Position numbers and translations under genes: made by a program. From Dactylorhiza incarnata (Eukaryota > Streptophyta > Magnoliopsida > Asparagales > Orchidaceae): a stretch of 64,000 bases of DNA. Where the stretch lies: NCBI GenBank assembly GCA_033032865.1, contig JAWHQI010000005.1, forward strand, positions 4,984,001 to 5,048,000, given 5' to 3'. Below, piece by piece: positions 1-10,073 of this stretch (position 1 is its first letter; the number at the start of each line of letters is the position of its first letter). The notes under the pieces were generated by a model that was not told the origin of the DNA, searched no databases, and saw nothing but the letters and a program-made list of their open reading frames with translations.

Positions 1-776
1 GAGCAAAATTTTGCCACGGATTGAAGATCCTGCTGCGCAAAATGTTTCTTAATCAGGGATAGCGCCGGCGGTAGCGCTTGGGCTATAAAAGGACCCCCTC
101 TCCTCTTGTCTTCGTACACCTATTGCATACACCTCAGAGAGAGAGTACTAGAATTCCAGAGGCTTGTCTTAGCCGAAATTTGAGGTCCCAACGAAGCTCT
201 GCCAATTTCTGAAGGAGAATTCCATCACGCCGAATCCAGACGAAGTCCGCTTCAACAAACGCTGATTTTACAACGGATCTTCGTCTCCTACTTCAGAAGT
301 TTATCTTAAGGGAGGTTTTGTTATTTTATTTCTCTTTCTTCATTGCAAACGGTAGTGAAATTGCCTCGTGTTGGCAACTAGGTCTGGGGTAGACTTAGGG
401 ATAAAATTCGCCTCGTGTTGGCGACTAGATCTAGGCTAGTTCTAGGGGGTGCTCGAGGCCACATCCGGGGAAGGATTGGCTAGAGCGGCTTGAGGCCGAA
501 TCTGAGGAGGATAAGTCTAGGGCCACCGGTTCATGGGGAAGCAAGTCGGGATAGAAAACAAAAAGACCCTTTTTATTATTCGCCCCCGATCTCTAGCGTC
601 ATTGAGATCAAGTTTTGTAAAACTTATTTAACATTAATAAAGCTTGTCTCTCTTTATTGTTTTACTTGATTTCTCACTGTATTAATCTTGCAATATTTCA
701 AAGTTTAATAAATATAATCTAAAGTTTTTGAAAACCCTTATTCACCCCCCCTCTAAGGGCACCGACCGATCCAACA
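1..776 (+). mobile_element. Element A: 3' end of a family-B Ty1/copia (SIRE-like) LTR
   Basis: The segment ends CCGATCCAACA, preceded by the C-rich tract and CTCTAAGGGC that close family-B LTRs elsewhere in this window (reverse complements at 46386 and 59419). It shares their internal landmarks: a TATA box, Actgcc-like repeats with AACACGAGGCGAATTT wording, and a C-run before the end. It reads in plus orientation. No primer site follows position 776, so this is a 3' LTR or a solo LTR; its start lies off the left edge. It interrupts the protease start of element B0, so it is younger than B0. Confidence 0.8.
83..90 (+). promoter_or_regulatory. TATA box of the element A LTR
   Basis: CTATAAAA lies in the U3/R part of the LTR, directly downstream of the GC-rich repeats (AGCGCCGGCGGTAGCGC) that mark the family-B promoter. 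The same arrangement is seen in the LTRs of element G. Confidence 0.6.
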
Positions 777-849
777 ATGTGCCGAGAGCACCATTGTCCA
801 AATACCAGATAGGAATTTCGTTGGCCTTTGGACATTCCTGCAAACATGA

Positions 850-3163
850 TCAATACCCCTTAGGAACCCAAACATTTTTGGGCCCTTGGTTCCTTGTTAG
901 TGGAACACCACTTAGAACATTAACATTGCAAGTGGTCGGTCTTGCACTGTTAACTTGTGGAGTTCTTGGCACAGTATGATTGAACCAACAATCAATGGCA
1001 AAATGACCAATTTTGCCACAACACCAGCATTCAAATCTATTGTATCTCTTCTTTGTGTTCTGCTGAGCCTTTTGAGCGGTTGGCTTTGCAGGAGGAGCAA
1101 CCTCGGAGGTAGAAGCCTCGTTGGTGCAACATACACAATTCTTAGGCACAATAGGCTTGACCTGCGGTGCCTTCTTAGCATTTGATCCATGAACGAATGG
1201 TCCATGATGCTTCAATTGAACTTCCTTATAAGGAGCCTTGAGGGAGCTAGATCCAAAGTTTCTGGGTCTGTTCCACACTGAGTTCACCTTGGCAGGCTCA
1301 ACATGGGTTGGTCTGCTGAAGTGACCATACATGCTCTCAAAATCATAGGTGTTTGTAGGAAAAATCACCTTCTTAAAAGTTGGAGCACACTGTGGACCTT
1401 TACCCTTTGCTTTAGCAGCTCTTCTTTTGGCTGACTTACTTAGGCTCTTTTCAGCAACATGGACCAAACCACTACTACATGATAGGCAAAACTGTCTTGG
1501 GCTTAGAGAAGTTCATTGTGATCTTATTTTCAGCCTCAAGCTATTTCGTCAAATCATTGATAATTTCACTCTTCTGAATGCCTGCTGAGGTAGCCTCGGA
1601 GAGAGCAATCTTCAAGGATAAGATTTCATCCCTGAGTAGGTTAGATTCTTCAATCTCCTTTCTCAGGTTTGATTCTTGATCCTTTAGGGATTGAATCTCC
1701 TTTGATTGAGTTTTAACAAGCTTTCGACACTTATTAAACCCCTTCAACATTTCCTCATACTTAGCTGTCAACTCAGAATCCTCTTCCGAATAGTAGTTTT
1801 CATTTGCATCAGATGCCGTTTCTGAACATGAAAGAGGTGTAGAAGATAATACCTGACCGGTGAAAGAAACAACATCTTTGTCATCATCTGACATGGCCAT
1901 TAGACTGTAGAAGCAGTCTTTTGTGAGACCTTTTCCTCTATATTGACCAAATTGGTCTTCTGTATCGGGTTGAGCCATCAATCCAAAGAATGCCTCTTCA
2001 TCTGAGTTAGACTCATTTGTGTCACTATCACTCAGAGTCTAGGACTTCTTGGCAACAAAACTCTTCTCCTCTTTCTTCTTTCCTTTGTAGGACTTCTTTT
2101 CTTCTTTCCTCGAAGATTCCTTCTTCTTGTGTGGGCAATCAGCTATCATGTGCCCTGGCTTTTTACAACAATAACAAACGGGTTCAGTATAATCATGTTT
2201 GTTCGGTTTAGAACCATACCTGTCGTTTCTGTCACGGTGTGATCTCCTGTGATCTCTTGAGGAAGATGAGCCTTTTCTCGTTTGTCTCCTCTTGTTAAGC
2301 AACTTTTTGAATTGCTTGGAGAGGAGGGAGAATTCTCCTTCAGATAGTTCTGATTCTTCAGAAGTTTCTTCATCTTTATCCTCAGAAGACTCATCTCTCA
2401 CAGGGGACAGGGCCCTGCTTCTCCGGGAGCTTTCAGCCTTTAGAGCAATGGGCTTTTCCTTGCCAGAGCTCCTACTGCTTTCCTCTTCTGACTTCTTGAT
2501 ATTCAACTTCAGCTCATGGGAAAGCAGCTCCCCATATAGAATCTGTGGCTCCGTAGTAGCCAACTTACCATATTCTCTGATAGCTATCACCTTGGGGTCC
2601 CATTCCTTAGACAGGGATCTAAGGAATTTATCGTTCAGCTCACCCATGGTGAATTCCCTTCCATAGTTTCTCAAACCATTTACGATCTTGAAGAATTTTT
2701 CGTAAGTGTCAGAAATTGTGTCTTTGCCTTGTTGCATGAAGGCTTCATATTCTTGGTTCAACAAAGATTTCCTGTCATCTCGAACTTCTTCAGTACCTTC
2801 CATTAGAACCACAATAGAATCCCACATCTCTTTTGCAGACTTGCAGTGAATCAGATTTTGTAGCATTGAATCATCAACTGCACCTGCTATGATGTGCTTT
2901 GCTTTCTTGTCCAGAGTGACAAGTGCAATTTCATCCTTTGTCATATCCATTAGTTTCTTTGGCACCTATTTGGTGGGATCAATGGTAGAAGTAACTGTAG
3001 GAATGACGGGACCTTCCTTAACTCTCTGGGAGATTCGGGGATCATTTGCTTCCATGTAGAAGATAACTCTTTCTTTCCACATGGGGAAATTTTCCTTAGT
3101 GCAAACTGGGAGCTTGGAGGAAAACCTTTCCATGCCTCTGTCCATAGAGAGAGATCTTGACAA
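850..3163 (-). pseudogene. gag: gag of element B0 (SIRE-like copia capsid/nucleocapsid), broken
   Basis: Gag would form the particle that packages the element RNA. Reading from 3163, an N-terminal copia gag domain (FPMWKERVIFYM motif near the start) runs into a UBN2-type region (2965-2400), a Ser/Arg-rich stretch, a first CCHC knuckle (C-Y-C-C-K-K-P-G-H-M-I-A-D-C, near 2130-2175), an acidic segment, a coiled coil (1541-1780) and a second CCHC knuckle (C-W-C-C-G-K-I-G-H-F-A-I-D-C, near 1010-1050), ending with W-V-P-K. Two knuckles and a long coiled coil are typical of SIRE-lineage gag. In-frame stops lie just upstream of 2965 and just downstream of 2039, and the frame changes between 1541 and 1467. 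It is not functional as written. Confidence 0.8.
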
Positions 3164-3210
3164 CGAAGAGGGATCTTTAATCTAGGTGTTAACCTCTTAA
3201 AGATAACCTG

Positions 3211-3222
3211 GCTTTGATACCA
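3211..3222 (-). other. Primer-binding site of element B0
   Basis: The reverse complement reads TGGTATCAAAGC. It differs by one base from the usual initiator tRNA-Met complement TGGTATCAGAGC and lies two bases from the LTR end, as expected for copia elements. Confidence 0.8.
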
Positions 3223-3627
3223 ATTGAAAGAAATCGTTGTCTACCTAAATCACCTAAGGGGGGGGGGGGGGGGGGGGGGGGGGTGAATAGGTGATCTCTA
3301 CTGCGATTGTGGAATAAAAAACTGAGTCTTCTTCTTCCTTGAGAACGAAAGCTTGGATCTTCAAAGATTTGGATGAAAGGAAACTCGACAAACCTGATCT
3401 GAATAGGCCATTTAATTTTCTTGAAAAGATCTTCAAAAATATGGAGCAGCAAATAAATCAAAAGCCTTCTTATCTGAGAAATCTCTAACAACACTGAAGA
3501 ACGAGTCTTGAGGGCGCAGAAGTTAGATCTCAGAAAAACTTGTTCAGCGAGCAAGAAGGAAGACGGCTGGGTTCTTCTCTTTCAATCGGGTTGAATAAAA
3601 AATATACTTACCCTAAAAATAAGAGAT

Positions 3628-3635
3628 TATTTATA
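3628..3635 (-). promoter_or_regulatory. TATA box of the element B0 LTR
   Basis: The minus strand reads CCTATAAATAAT. It lies about 115 bp downstream, in the element's sense, of the repeat array at 3752-4076. Confidence 0.55.
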
Positions 3636-3751
3636 GGAAGAACTCCAACGGCTAGGGCGACAGACAGGGAATGATCGACACATGTGCTGCACATGGCGGC
3701 CAACCCTAATTTTCAAAAACGAAACATATTTTTGAAATCCGTCTGTCCGTC

Positions 3752-4076
3752 ATTCGTCGAGACTTCACGTGAACATTCGACGAATTGACTTAGCCATTAA
3801 AAAGATTGAACAACCCATGAAAAGCACCTTCTGTTTTCATTCGTCGGGATTCGTCGGGAGTTCTCGAGAACTTTCGACGAATTGACTTAGCCGCACAATT
3901 TCCTTCACAAAGCTGCCTTTTTGACTTTTGTCAGCATTCGTCGATATTCGTCGGGAGTTCACGAGAACATTCGACGAATGGACTTAGCCACATAAATTTC
4001 TTCTTTCAACTGGAGATTTGGCTTCTGTCTAGATTCGTCGGGAGTCATCGAGACTTCACGTGACATCTCGACGAAT
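3752..4076 (-). repeat. Four-copy inverted-repeat array in the U3 of element B0
   Basis: Four units each begin ATTCGTCG and end CGACGAAT, about 35-45 bp apart, followed by TGACTTAGC or GGACTTAGC. Inner palindromes such as TTCTCGAGAA and TTCACGTGAA lie inside the units. Copies start near 3752, 3849, 3945 and 4033. All lie upstream of the LTR TATA box. Confidence 0.8.
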
Positions 4077-4387
4077 TGACTTAGCAGAAATTCCTTTTCT
4101 TCTGAAAACCTGCTCCACTCCTCAAACTTGAAAGCCTTCAGTTATGAGAAAATGAAGTGCACCCCAAAAGAGAGATTACACATGGACCAACACTTTGTTC
4201 TACACAATGAGGGATTACATTGTCTAGAACTGTGTTTGGTGATCCATTACAACCTGACTTTGGTGTGCACTTAGCATTAATACCTGTCATAACACATATG
4301 AATAGAAATAATCAAATACATACTCAATTCAATTTAGTTCACTAGGGGACATCTTCAAATCCAGGTAATTGTGGATACAATACCCAA

Positions 4388-4835
4388 CAAGACCCCATTC
4401 AAGCTCTCCTACGGGTCCAAGGTCGTGCTTCCCATAAAATTCTAGGTAAAGTCACCCAGGGTGGTGACCGTAGGTGAAAGAGACGAAGAATGATAAGTGG
4501 AGAATGAGGAGGAATAGAGACTATCTTTGGATTTGCTGGAAGAGCTCAGGGACTTGGCCACCATCCGATAGGAGGAGGTCAAGCGACGAATGGCCCGGTA
4601 CTTCGACAAGCATATCCGGGTCAAACAGTTCGAGAAAGGGGACTTGATCCTGAAAAAGGCCGATGCGGCCGGGAGGGGAGCCGCGATGGGAAAGCTCAAA
4701 CCCAACTGGGAAGGTCCTTACATTGTAGAGGAGGCACTCAAGTAGGGAGGGTATCACCTCCATGATGTGGATGGGGTACCCCTCAGCCGAACTTGGAGCA
4801 GTGATGATTTGAAATGTTTCTACCCCTGAATTTAT
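4388..4835 (+). pseudogene. pol: Integrase C-terminal tail of Tat element C, broken
   Basis: In plus-strand frames I read a T-P-F-K-L-S-Y-G-S motif (equivalent of the TPFSLVYGSEAV motif of gypsy integrases), then L-L-E-E-L-R-D, then R-M-A-R-Y-F-D-K-H, F-E-K-G-D-L-I-L-K, a G-P-Y-I-V core and a final D-D-L-K-C-F-Y-P before a stop near 4828. These are the last parts of a gypsy integrase. Several stops and frame changes break it. The upstream pol was separated by the insertion of element B0. Confidence 0.75.
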
Positions 4836-4884
4836 ATGTTGATTTACTAAATTGAAAATTATTGTCTTTCCTGATGTTTGGCCT

Positions 4885-6010
4885 GAGCAAGGTTTCTTGA
4901 GGTGCCGGAGTGCCCCAAATCGATTCCGCTGCCGGGCTCTCACTAGCTAGTGGGTTCAGGTTGATCTCTGGAGAGGCTGGCAAGGTTTCTTGAGGTGCTG
5001 GAGTGCCCCAGATTGATTCCGCTGTTGGGCTCTCACTAGCCGGTGGGTTCAGGTTGATCTTTAGAGAGGTTGACAAGGTTTCTTGAGGTGATGGAGGGCC
5101 CCAGATCGATTCCGCTGCCGGACTCTCACTAGCCAGTGGGTTCAGGTTGATCACTGGAGAGGCTGGCAAGGTTTCTTGAGGTGCTGGAGTGCCCCAGATC
5201 GATTCCGCTGCCGACTTTCACTAGCCGGTGGATTCAGGTTGATCTTTGGAGAGGCTGCCAAGGTTTCTTGAGGTGCTAGAGTGCCCCAGATTGATTCCGC
5301 TGTCGGGCTCTCACTAGCCGGTGGGTTCAGGTTGATATCTCGAGAGGCTGGCAAGGTTTCTTGTGGTGCTGGAGTGCCCCAGATTGATTTCGCTGTCGGG
5401 CTCTCACTAGCCGGTGTGTTTAGGTTGATCTTTGGAGAGGCTGTCAAGGTTTCTTGAGGTGCTGGAGTGCCCATATCGATTCCGCTGCCATGCTCTCACT
5501 AGCCGGTGGGTTCAGGTTGATCTCTGGAGAGGCTGGCAAGGTTTCTTGAGGTGCTGGAGTGCCCCAGATTGATTCCGCTATTGGGCTCTCACTAGCCGGT
5601 GGGTTTAAGTTGATCTCTGGAGAGGCTGACAAGGTTTCTTGAGGTTCTGGAGTGCCCCAGATTGATTCTGCTGCCGGGATCTCACTAGCCGGTGGGTTCA
5701 GGTTGATCTCTGGAGAGGCTGACAAGGTTTCTTGAGGTGCTGGAGTGCCTCAGATCGATTCTGCTGCCGGGCTCTCACTAGCCGTTGGGTTCAGGTCGAT
5801 CTCTGGAAAGGCTGACAAGGTTTTTTAGCATGGTGCTGGAGTGCCCCAGAATCGATTCCGCTGCCGGGCTCTCACTAGCTGGTGGGTTCAGGTTGAACTC
5901 TGGAGAGGCTGGCAAGGTTTCTTAGCATGGTGCTGGAGTGCCCCAGATCGATTCCACTGCCGGGCTCTCACTAGCTGGTGGGTTTAGGTTGATTTATGGA
6001 GAGGCTGACA
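4885..6010. repeat. 93-bp tandem array in element C (about 12 copies)
   Basis: A unit starting AAGGTTTCTTGAGGTGCTGG and containing CTCTCACTAGCCGGTGGGTT repeats about every 93 bp with 5-15% variation. The unit length equals 31 codons, so the minus strand stays open as a repeat of about 31 residues (motifs W-G-T-P-A-P-Q-E-T-L and I-N-L-N-P-P-A-S-E-S). Two right-hand copies have a small insertion (CTTAGCATGG). Arrays between pol and the 3' LTR are common in Tat elements. The open frame may be only a consequence of the unit length. Confidence 0.85.
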
Positions 6011-6540
6011 TGGTCATGCGGTGCGAGAATGGCCCTAGGACAACTCCGCTACCTGGATCTCATTAGACGATGGGACGGGTGGATTCCTAGAGGGGCAGGC
6101 AAGGTAAATTATATGAGCGGGACCATCTCAAGAGGGTCCTGCTACCAGGCTCTCACCTAGTTAGCATGACCATAGGTTTTCGGTGGAAAGAAGGAAAGAA
6201 ATTTTCAAGAAGAGGAAGCCCTAATAACTAGGGTATGTGAGTGGGTCTACCCAAAGTAAGCACTCACTCGGCGAGAGCACCCAGGTGAGAACTTATCAGA
6301 GAGAATACAGAAAAATTGTGATAAGGATCTCGGCCAGCGTATGTGAGTGGGATGAAGAGGCCTTGGCCATCATCCAGGATAAAAGTCGAGGGTGCGCGTC
6401 CGGATAAGTTGCACGAGCGCTAGTAAGCGAGTGCTCAAGCGAAGCGTGGATGCGCGCTGTAAAAGTATGTTGGTTGTTAGCGAGTGGTAACGAGAAAAGC
6501 AAAAGAAAAAGAAAGGAAACTTGGCAAAGTAAAAATTGCT
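6011..6540. other. Decayed spacer between the 93-bp array and the antisense gene
   Basis: The first 150 bases hold worn versions of the array unit (for example GGATCTCATTAGACGATGGG). The rest holds scattered GCGAG and AGCGAG motifs but no reading frame I can support. Confidence 0.5.
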
Positions 6541-6544
6541 TTCA

Positions 6545-6551
6545 TTTTATT
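6545..6551 (-). terminator. Poly(A) signal of the antisense gene in element C
   Basis: The minus strand reads AATAAAA about 70 nt downstream of the stop codon at 6619-6621 of antisense gene 2. It is a good position for a plant near-upstream poly(A) element. Confidence 0.5.
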
Positions 6552-6618
6552 CCAAAAAAGGTTTACACAAAAGGTGGGCGATTCTCGCCTTCCAAAAAAT
6601 TGAATTGAAAAAGTACAT

Positions 6619-8483
6619 TTAAGAATCGCTAGCTGATTGCTCGCTCTCGCTATCGTCGCTAGGAGGAACCGGCTCGAACAGCTCCGGGATGACCTCCTCG
6701 ACGGTGAGTTGCGCCGCTTCGTTAGAAAGAAGCCCCGCCCCCTTTAAGGTATTAAAAATGTGCCTCGCCGCCGTAATCGCATTGTCCCGCATCGCCACTC
6801 TGTGTCCTGGGGTTGCGAGGAGGTGGAGGGAGGGAGGCCCGGACCAACTCTTGGTTCTAGGCCTTCAGCATGGCGACCTATTTCTCTAGGTCAGTCTTGC
6901 GGGAGATAAGCTTTTTCGCGGTATTGGGGTCCTGCGAGTGGCGAATGGGTTAAGAGAAAATATTTTGAAAAGTAGTAAGCGAGTTCTCGACAAAACTTAC
7001 CATCACATCCTTCAGACTAGCGAGGAGGCCCTCGTATACCACTTGCTTCTCCTTCAGGTTGGCGATCTCCTCGGTCGCCTCCTTCAGCTCGTGCTTGAGG
7101 TCCTCAGAGTTCCTCTCCACCTGGAGGCAACGGCGACCAGTCATGTGGACTAGATCTAGAGCGCGAAGCTGTGCTCACGCACTCTCATGCTCGAGCGCCC
7201 AGGAGGTGAGGGCGTCAAAGTCGTCAGCATCCTCCTGGCCGTAGAGACCAAAGGACAAGGCGAAGGCCTGCCCTTCGATGGTCTCCTGCTCCACCTAGGA
7301 GGGGAGAAGGGTGGAGACCGAAACCCTGTTGGACTCCAAGTCCCAATCTAACAGGGGCTCGTCGGCCTCGTCTCGGTGTTTGTTGCCGAGACCAAAATTT
7401 CGGTGGTCCGCCGGGTAGGGTGCGACCGACACATCGGCAGCCACCTCGATGACCTCCACGATTCTCTTGTCGGTGGACGGGGCCACTGGGGGTTCAACCC
7501 CGATCGGGCCTTTAGCGAGTCCCTTCCCCTTTGCAGGGGGGGGGGGGGGCTCTTCTTCTTGCGCGGAGGCGACGGAAGGGACGACCCACGGCTCACGAGT
7601 GCGGGCCATTCCTTGGAGGATGCAGAGGTACTGGGGTCTCTCGGCATGCAGTAGCAGCGACGAAAGCGAGCGGAAGATATTGCTCCCCTGCGAAAGATAA
7701 TGACCATTAGAAAAAGGAAAGGTGAAACGGGAGTCGAACCTGCTCTGAGCGGCACGAGGAGTACTGAGTCGACGTCCCTTCAGAGGTTGGCAACCTCGAA
7801 GTTTGTTGACATGTATTTTAAGAGTGCGGCCTTGTGGCCGCCGAGCACAGGGGGGCGGTAGGTGGATTCATCGCGCTTGATGGGCGAGAAGGGGACGTTG
7901 CCAAAGGGCCCCTTCACGAGCACAAACTTCTGCGGCCAGTAGTGGCTTTTATTGACTATCTCGCAGACTTTTGTGTGTTGGCTCGCGAAGAAGGCAGTCC
8001 CATCCTTGTTCGTACGGAACGAGAACAACTTTTGGAAGACCGGTAAGCTGAACTCGATCCATTCCTCTCGCAGGTAGCATGCAAACCCTACCATGACCAC
8101 GATAGAGTTGTGGGTTATCTGACCCGGGATCACGCCAAAGTATTTGAGCAGCTGATGGGTTCACGGAAAGCAGTTAGAAAGAAATCCTAGGCGAATGCGA
8201 GAAAGGAAAAAGAAGAACGAGCGAGTACCTGGCTAATCTCCGACAAGAAAGGGAGCCGTAGACCCACATCAAATTGGGCCACGGAGATGGCGAGCTCATC
8301 CGGGTGGAGGTCATTGATTGCCTCAGTATTCGTCGGGTGGCAAGCCGAGAACCCCGACGAGATGTAGTTCGTCACAATGGAGTGGTACTCACTCTCTATA
8401 AGCGAGCAATTGAAGAATGAGTGATCGTAGAACATCCACGCGCATTTAGCCCAGCCTTCTGCGTCACGTCCATCGTCTCCCAT
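6619..8483 (-). CDS. Antisense gene 2 of Tat element C (PF04195-like, spliced)
   Basis: It starts at ATG 8483. Exon 1 (8483-8229) ends at CAG|GTACTC and joins in frame to CAG|CTGCTC at 8151; the 77-nt intron, once removed, gives a continuous domain with G-L-R-L-P-F-L, Y-F-G-V-I-P-G-Q-I and a W-P-Q-K-F-V-L-V-K-G motif. This matches my memory of the Pfam family 'putative gypsy type transposon' (PF04195). An in-frame TGA near 7780 follows. Further exons seem to start after CAG at 7688 (a Pro-rich linker, then a coiled coil 7144-7000), after ATG|GTAAGT at 7000 the next begins near 6930, and the last ends with an acidic S-D-D-S-E-S-E tail and TAA at 6619. Later junctions are less certain. Function is unknown; antisense genes of this kind are known in Tat elements. 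Confidence 0.7.
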
Positions 8484-8573
8484 GGTTCTAAAAATGTGGG
8501 AGCGAGAAGGCGCGAGAATGAAAGCGGCAGAGGTCGAGAGCGATAAATGCGGTGGTTAGCTTTGGTAACAAGG

Positions 8574-8584
8574 CCTACTTATAG
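8574..8584 (-). promoter_or_regulatory. TATA box of antisense gene 2
   Basis: The minus strand reads TTCTATAAGTAGG about 90 nt upstream of the ATG at 8483, which would leave a leader of about 60 nt. Confidence 0.55.
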
Positions 8585-8857
8585 AAAACTAAAGGCAATA
8601 TGGAGGAATCTAGGTGTTAGGGGTGCGGTTAGCAGAATCTCGGTGCAATACGCCTCGTTACTTGAACCAACCCACTCCCAGAGAACTCATAGCGATGCAG
8701 CAAGGGCGGTTCGTTGTCAAGCGAGGTGAGTCCCATGCAAGCCACGATAAAAAGGCATTGAATAAAAGAACTAGCTAGTACAATACATACATCAATAACA
8801 TAGAGCGAGTAAAGATAAAGAAAGAAAATCCCGCGATTAGTCGAGAGGCATCGAATT
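8585..8857. other. Upstream region of antisense gene 2
   Basis: No open frame of note. Several GCGAG and GTCGAG motifs occur. The segment ends at GAATT (8853-8857), the target duplication of element D. Confidence 0.5.
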
Positions 8858-10073
8858 TGTAACTTCCCCCAAACAACTAGACCCCCAAGTTGGTTTTGTC
8901 ATGACTAGCTCATGACAAAACCATAGGAAGAGCTCAAGACCATGTGAGTTTGGGTGAGAAAGGAGAAACCCCAAGTGGCCTGCAAATAGTAATTTTCAGA
9001 TACCAAACCTAGGGTTGGAATTAGAGGCCTCTCCTTGAACCTTGACCCCACCATAGTGTCCCTAACCCACTAGGGGCCTCCTTGGAGCACCAGGGACCCA
9101 TTGGGGTCAACAAAAGGGGCCAAATTGACCAAAGTCAACCCTAACCCTAAATTTGTCAAACTAGCTCAATTAGGGATAATTGGCCTCCACCATGCCAAAT
9201 TAACCCTGCCCCTACTCTCATAGGGTCACTAGGGACCTAATGGACCAAAGAGCCCCATCATGGGACCTCTAAATTGGCCAATTTACCCTAAGTCAACCTT
9301 AGCCCTAATTTTGATAAAAGTGCCCTTTAAGGGGCAATTCACCCTCACCTTGCCAAATTGACTCCACCTACACCTTCCTAACCCTTAAGGGAGGCCATTG
9401 GAGCCTAAGCCACCCATTGGGGCAACCCAATTGGTCAATTTGACCAAAGTCAACCTTGTCCTAAATTAGGTCAAAATAACCCAATTTGCCCAAATTAAAC
9501 CCAATTCACTTGAGCTAGACCCAATTGGTGTGGTCCACCACCTCAGGGGGATTGAATGCTGCTGAGTTGGCCATCCAATATGAAGAGGGTCGGCCAGGAG
9601 AGGGAAAATGGAGGTTTCCCCCAAATTGGAGAGAGGGGAAGAACATTCATGGTGATTGAATGCATTGGACCCTTCAATCCCTCCCCAATTGATGAGGATT
9701 CACCTCCCCCCTTCAATTACAAACAGAATCTTGAAGTTCTATGGCCAGGGGAGCTGAATTAGGGGAGAATTAGAGGTGGCCGAAATCTCCATTCAAGGCC
9801 ATTAATGGCAATTGATGCCAAAGCTCCTCCCCTCCCCCAATTGATCTCCTTAACACCCTCAGGGATCAGAGAGGAGTGAAACCCCCTCTTCCCTGAAGAA
9901 ATCAAGCATCAGAAGCTAGGATTGACATGGAGCCGAAAGCTCCACTTCTTGCCATGGCGACTCGCCGGAATATGCGCCACCAAGCCCCCACACAAGTCCG
10001 ATCCACATCCTCTCCCTTAGTGCTAGATCTTATGATAATTTGGGGCTTGATCCAAGCTCAATTGGGCTCGGAT

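Larger units (their letters stand above)
777..4389 (-). mobile_element. Element B0: SIRE-like Ty1/copia element, 5' part only
   Basis: In minus orientation it shows, in order, a 5' LTR (4389 down to 3225), a tRNA-Met primer site, gag with two zinc knuckles, and the first residues of the protease (a W-Y-L-D-N-G motif around 790-815). The protease is then interrupted by element A. The rest of pol and the 3' LTR lie left of the window. The element is inserted in the integrase tail of Tat element C, so it is younger than C. Gag carries stops and a frameshift. Confidence 0.8.
3225..4389 (-). repeat. 5' LTR of element B0 (about 1,165 bp)
   Basis: On the minus strand the LTR starts TGTTGGGTATTG and ends GATTTCTTTCA, followed by the primer site. 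A poly(G) run of about 25 bases on the plus strand (near 3258-3282) lies at the R/U5 end. U3 holds four copies of an inverted repeat, described separately. No second LTR copy is in the window, so the ends rest on TG..CA and the primer site. Confidence 0.75.
4390..8857 (+). mobile_element. Element C: Tat-like Ty3/gypsy element, left segment
   Basis: The plus strand carries the tail of a gypsy integrase, then a 93-bp tandem array, then an antisense gene. The element is cut at 8857 by element D and continues at 42876-45181 to a 3' LTR. Pol end, tandem repeats, antisense genes and then the LTR is the layout known for Tat-lineage elements. The 5' LTR, gag and most of pol are not in the window. Confidence 0.75.

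Noticed and set aside
2292..2666. Plus-strand frame of 124 codons rich in Ser and Leu
   Set aside because: It is the mirror of the acidic and Ser-rich part of B0 gag.
3189..3554. Minus-strand frame with a poly-proline run
   Set aside because: It is created by the G homopolymer in the B0 LTR.
9140..9155. CCCTAACCCTAAA, telomere-like
   Set aside because: Only two units, repeated in the other LTR near 20845; it is part of the LTR, not an interstitial telomere.
9556..9762. 68-codon frame conserved in both LTRs of D (also 21263-21469)
   Set aside because: Conservation is explained by LTR duplication; no domain and no evidence of selection.
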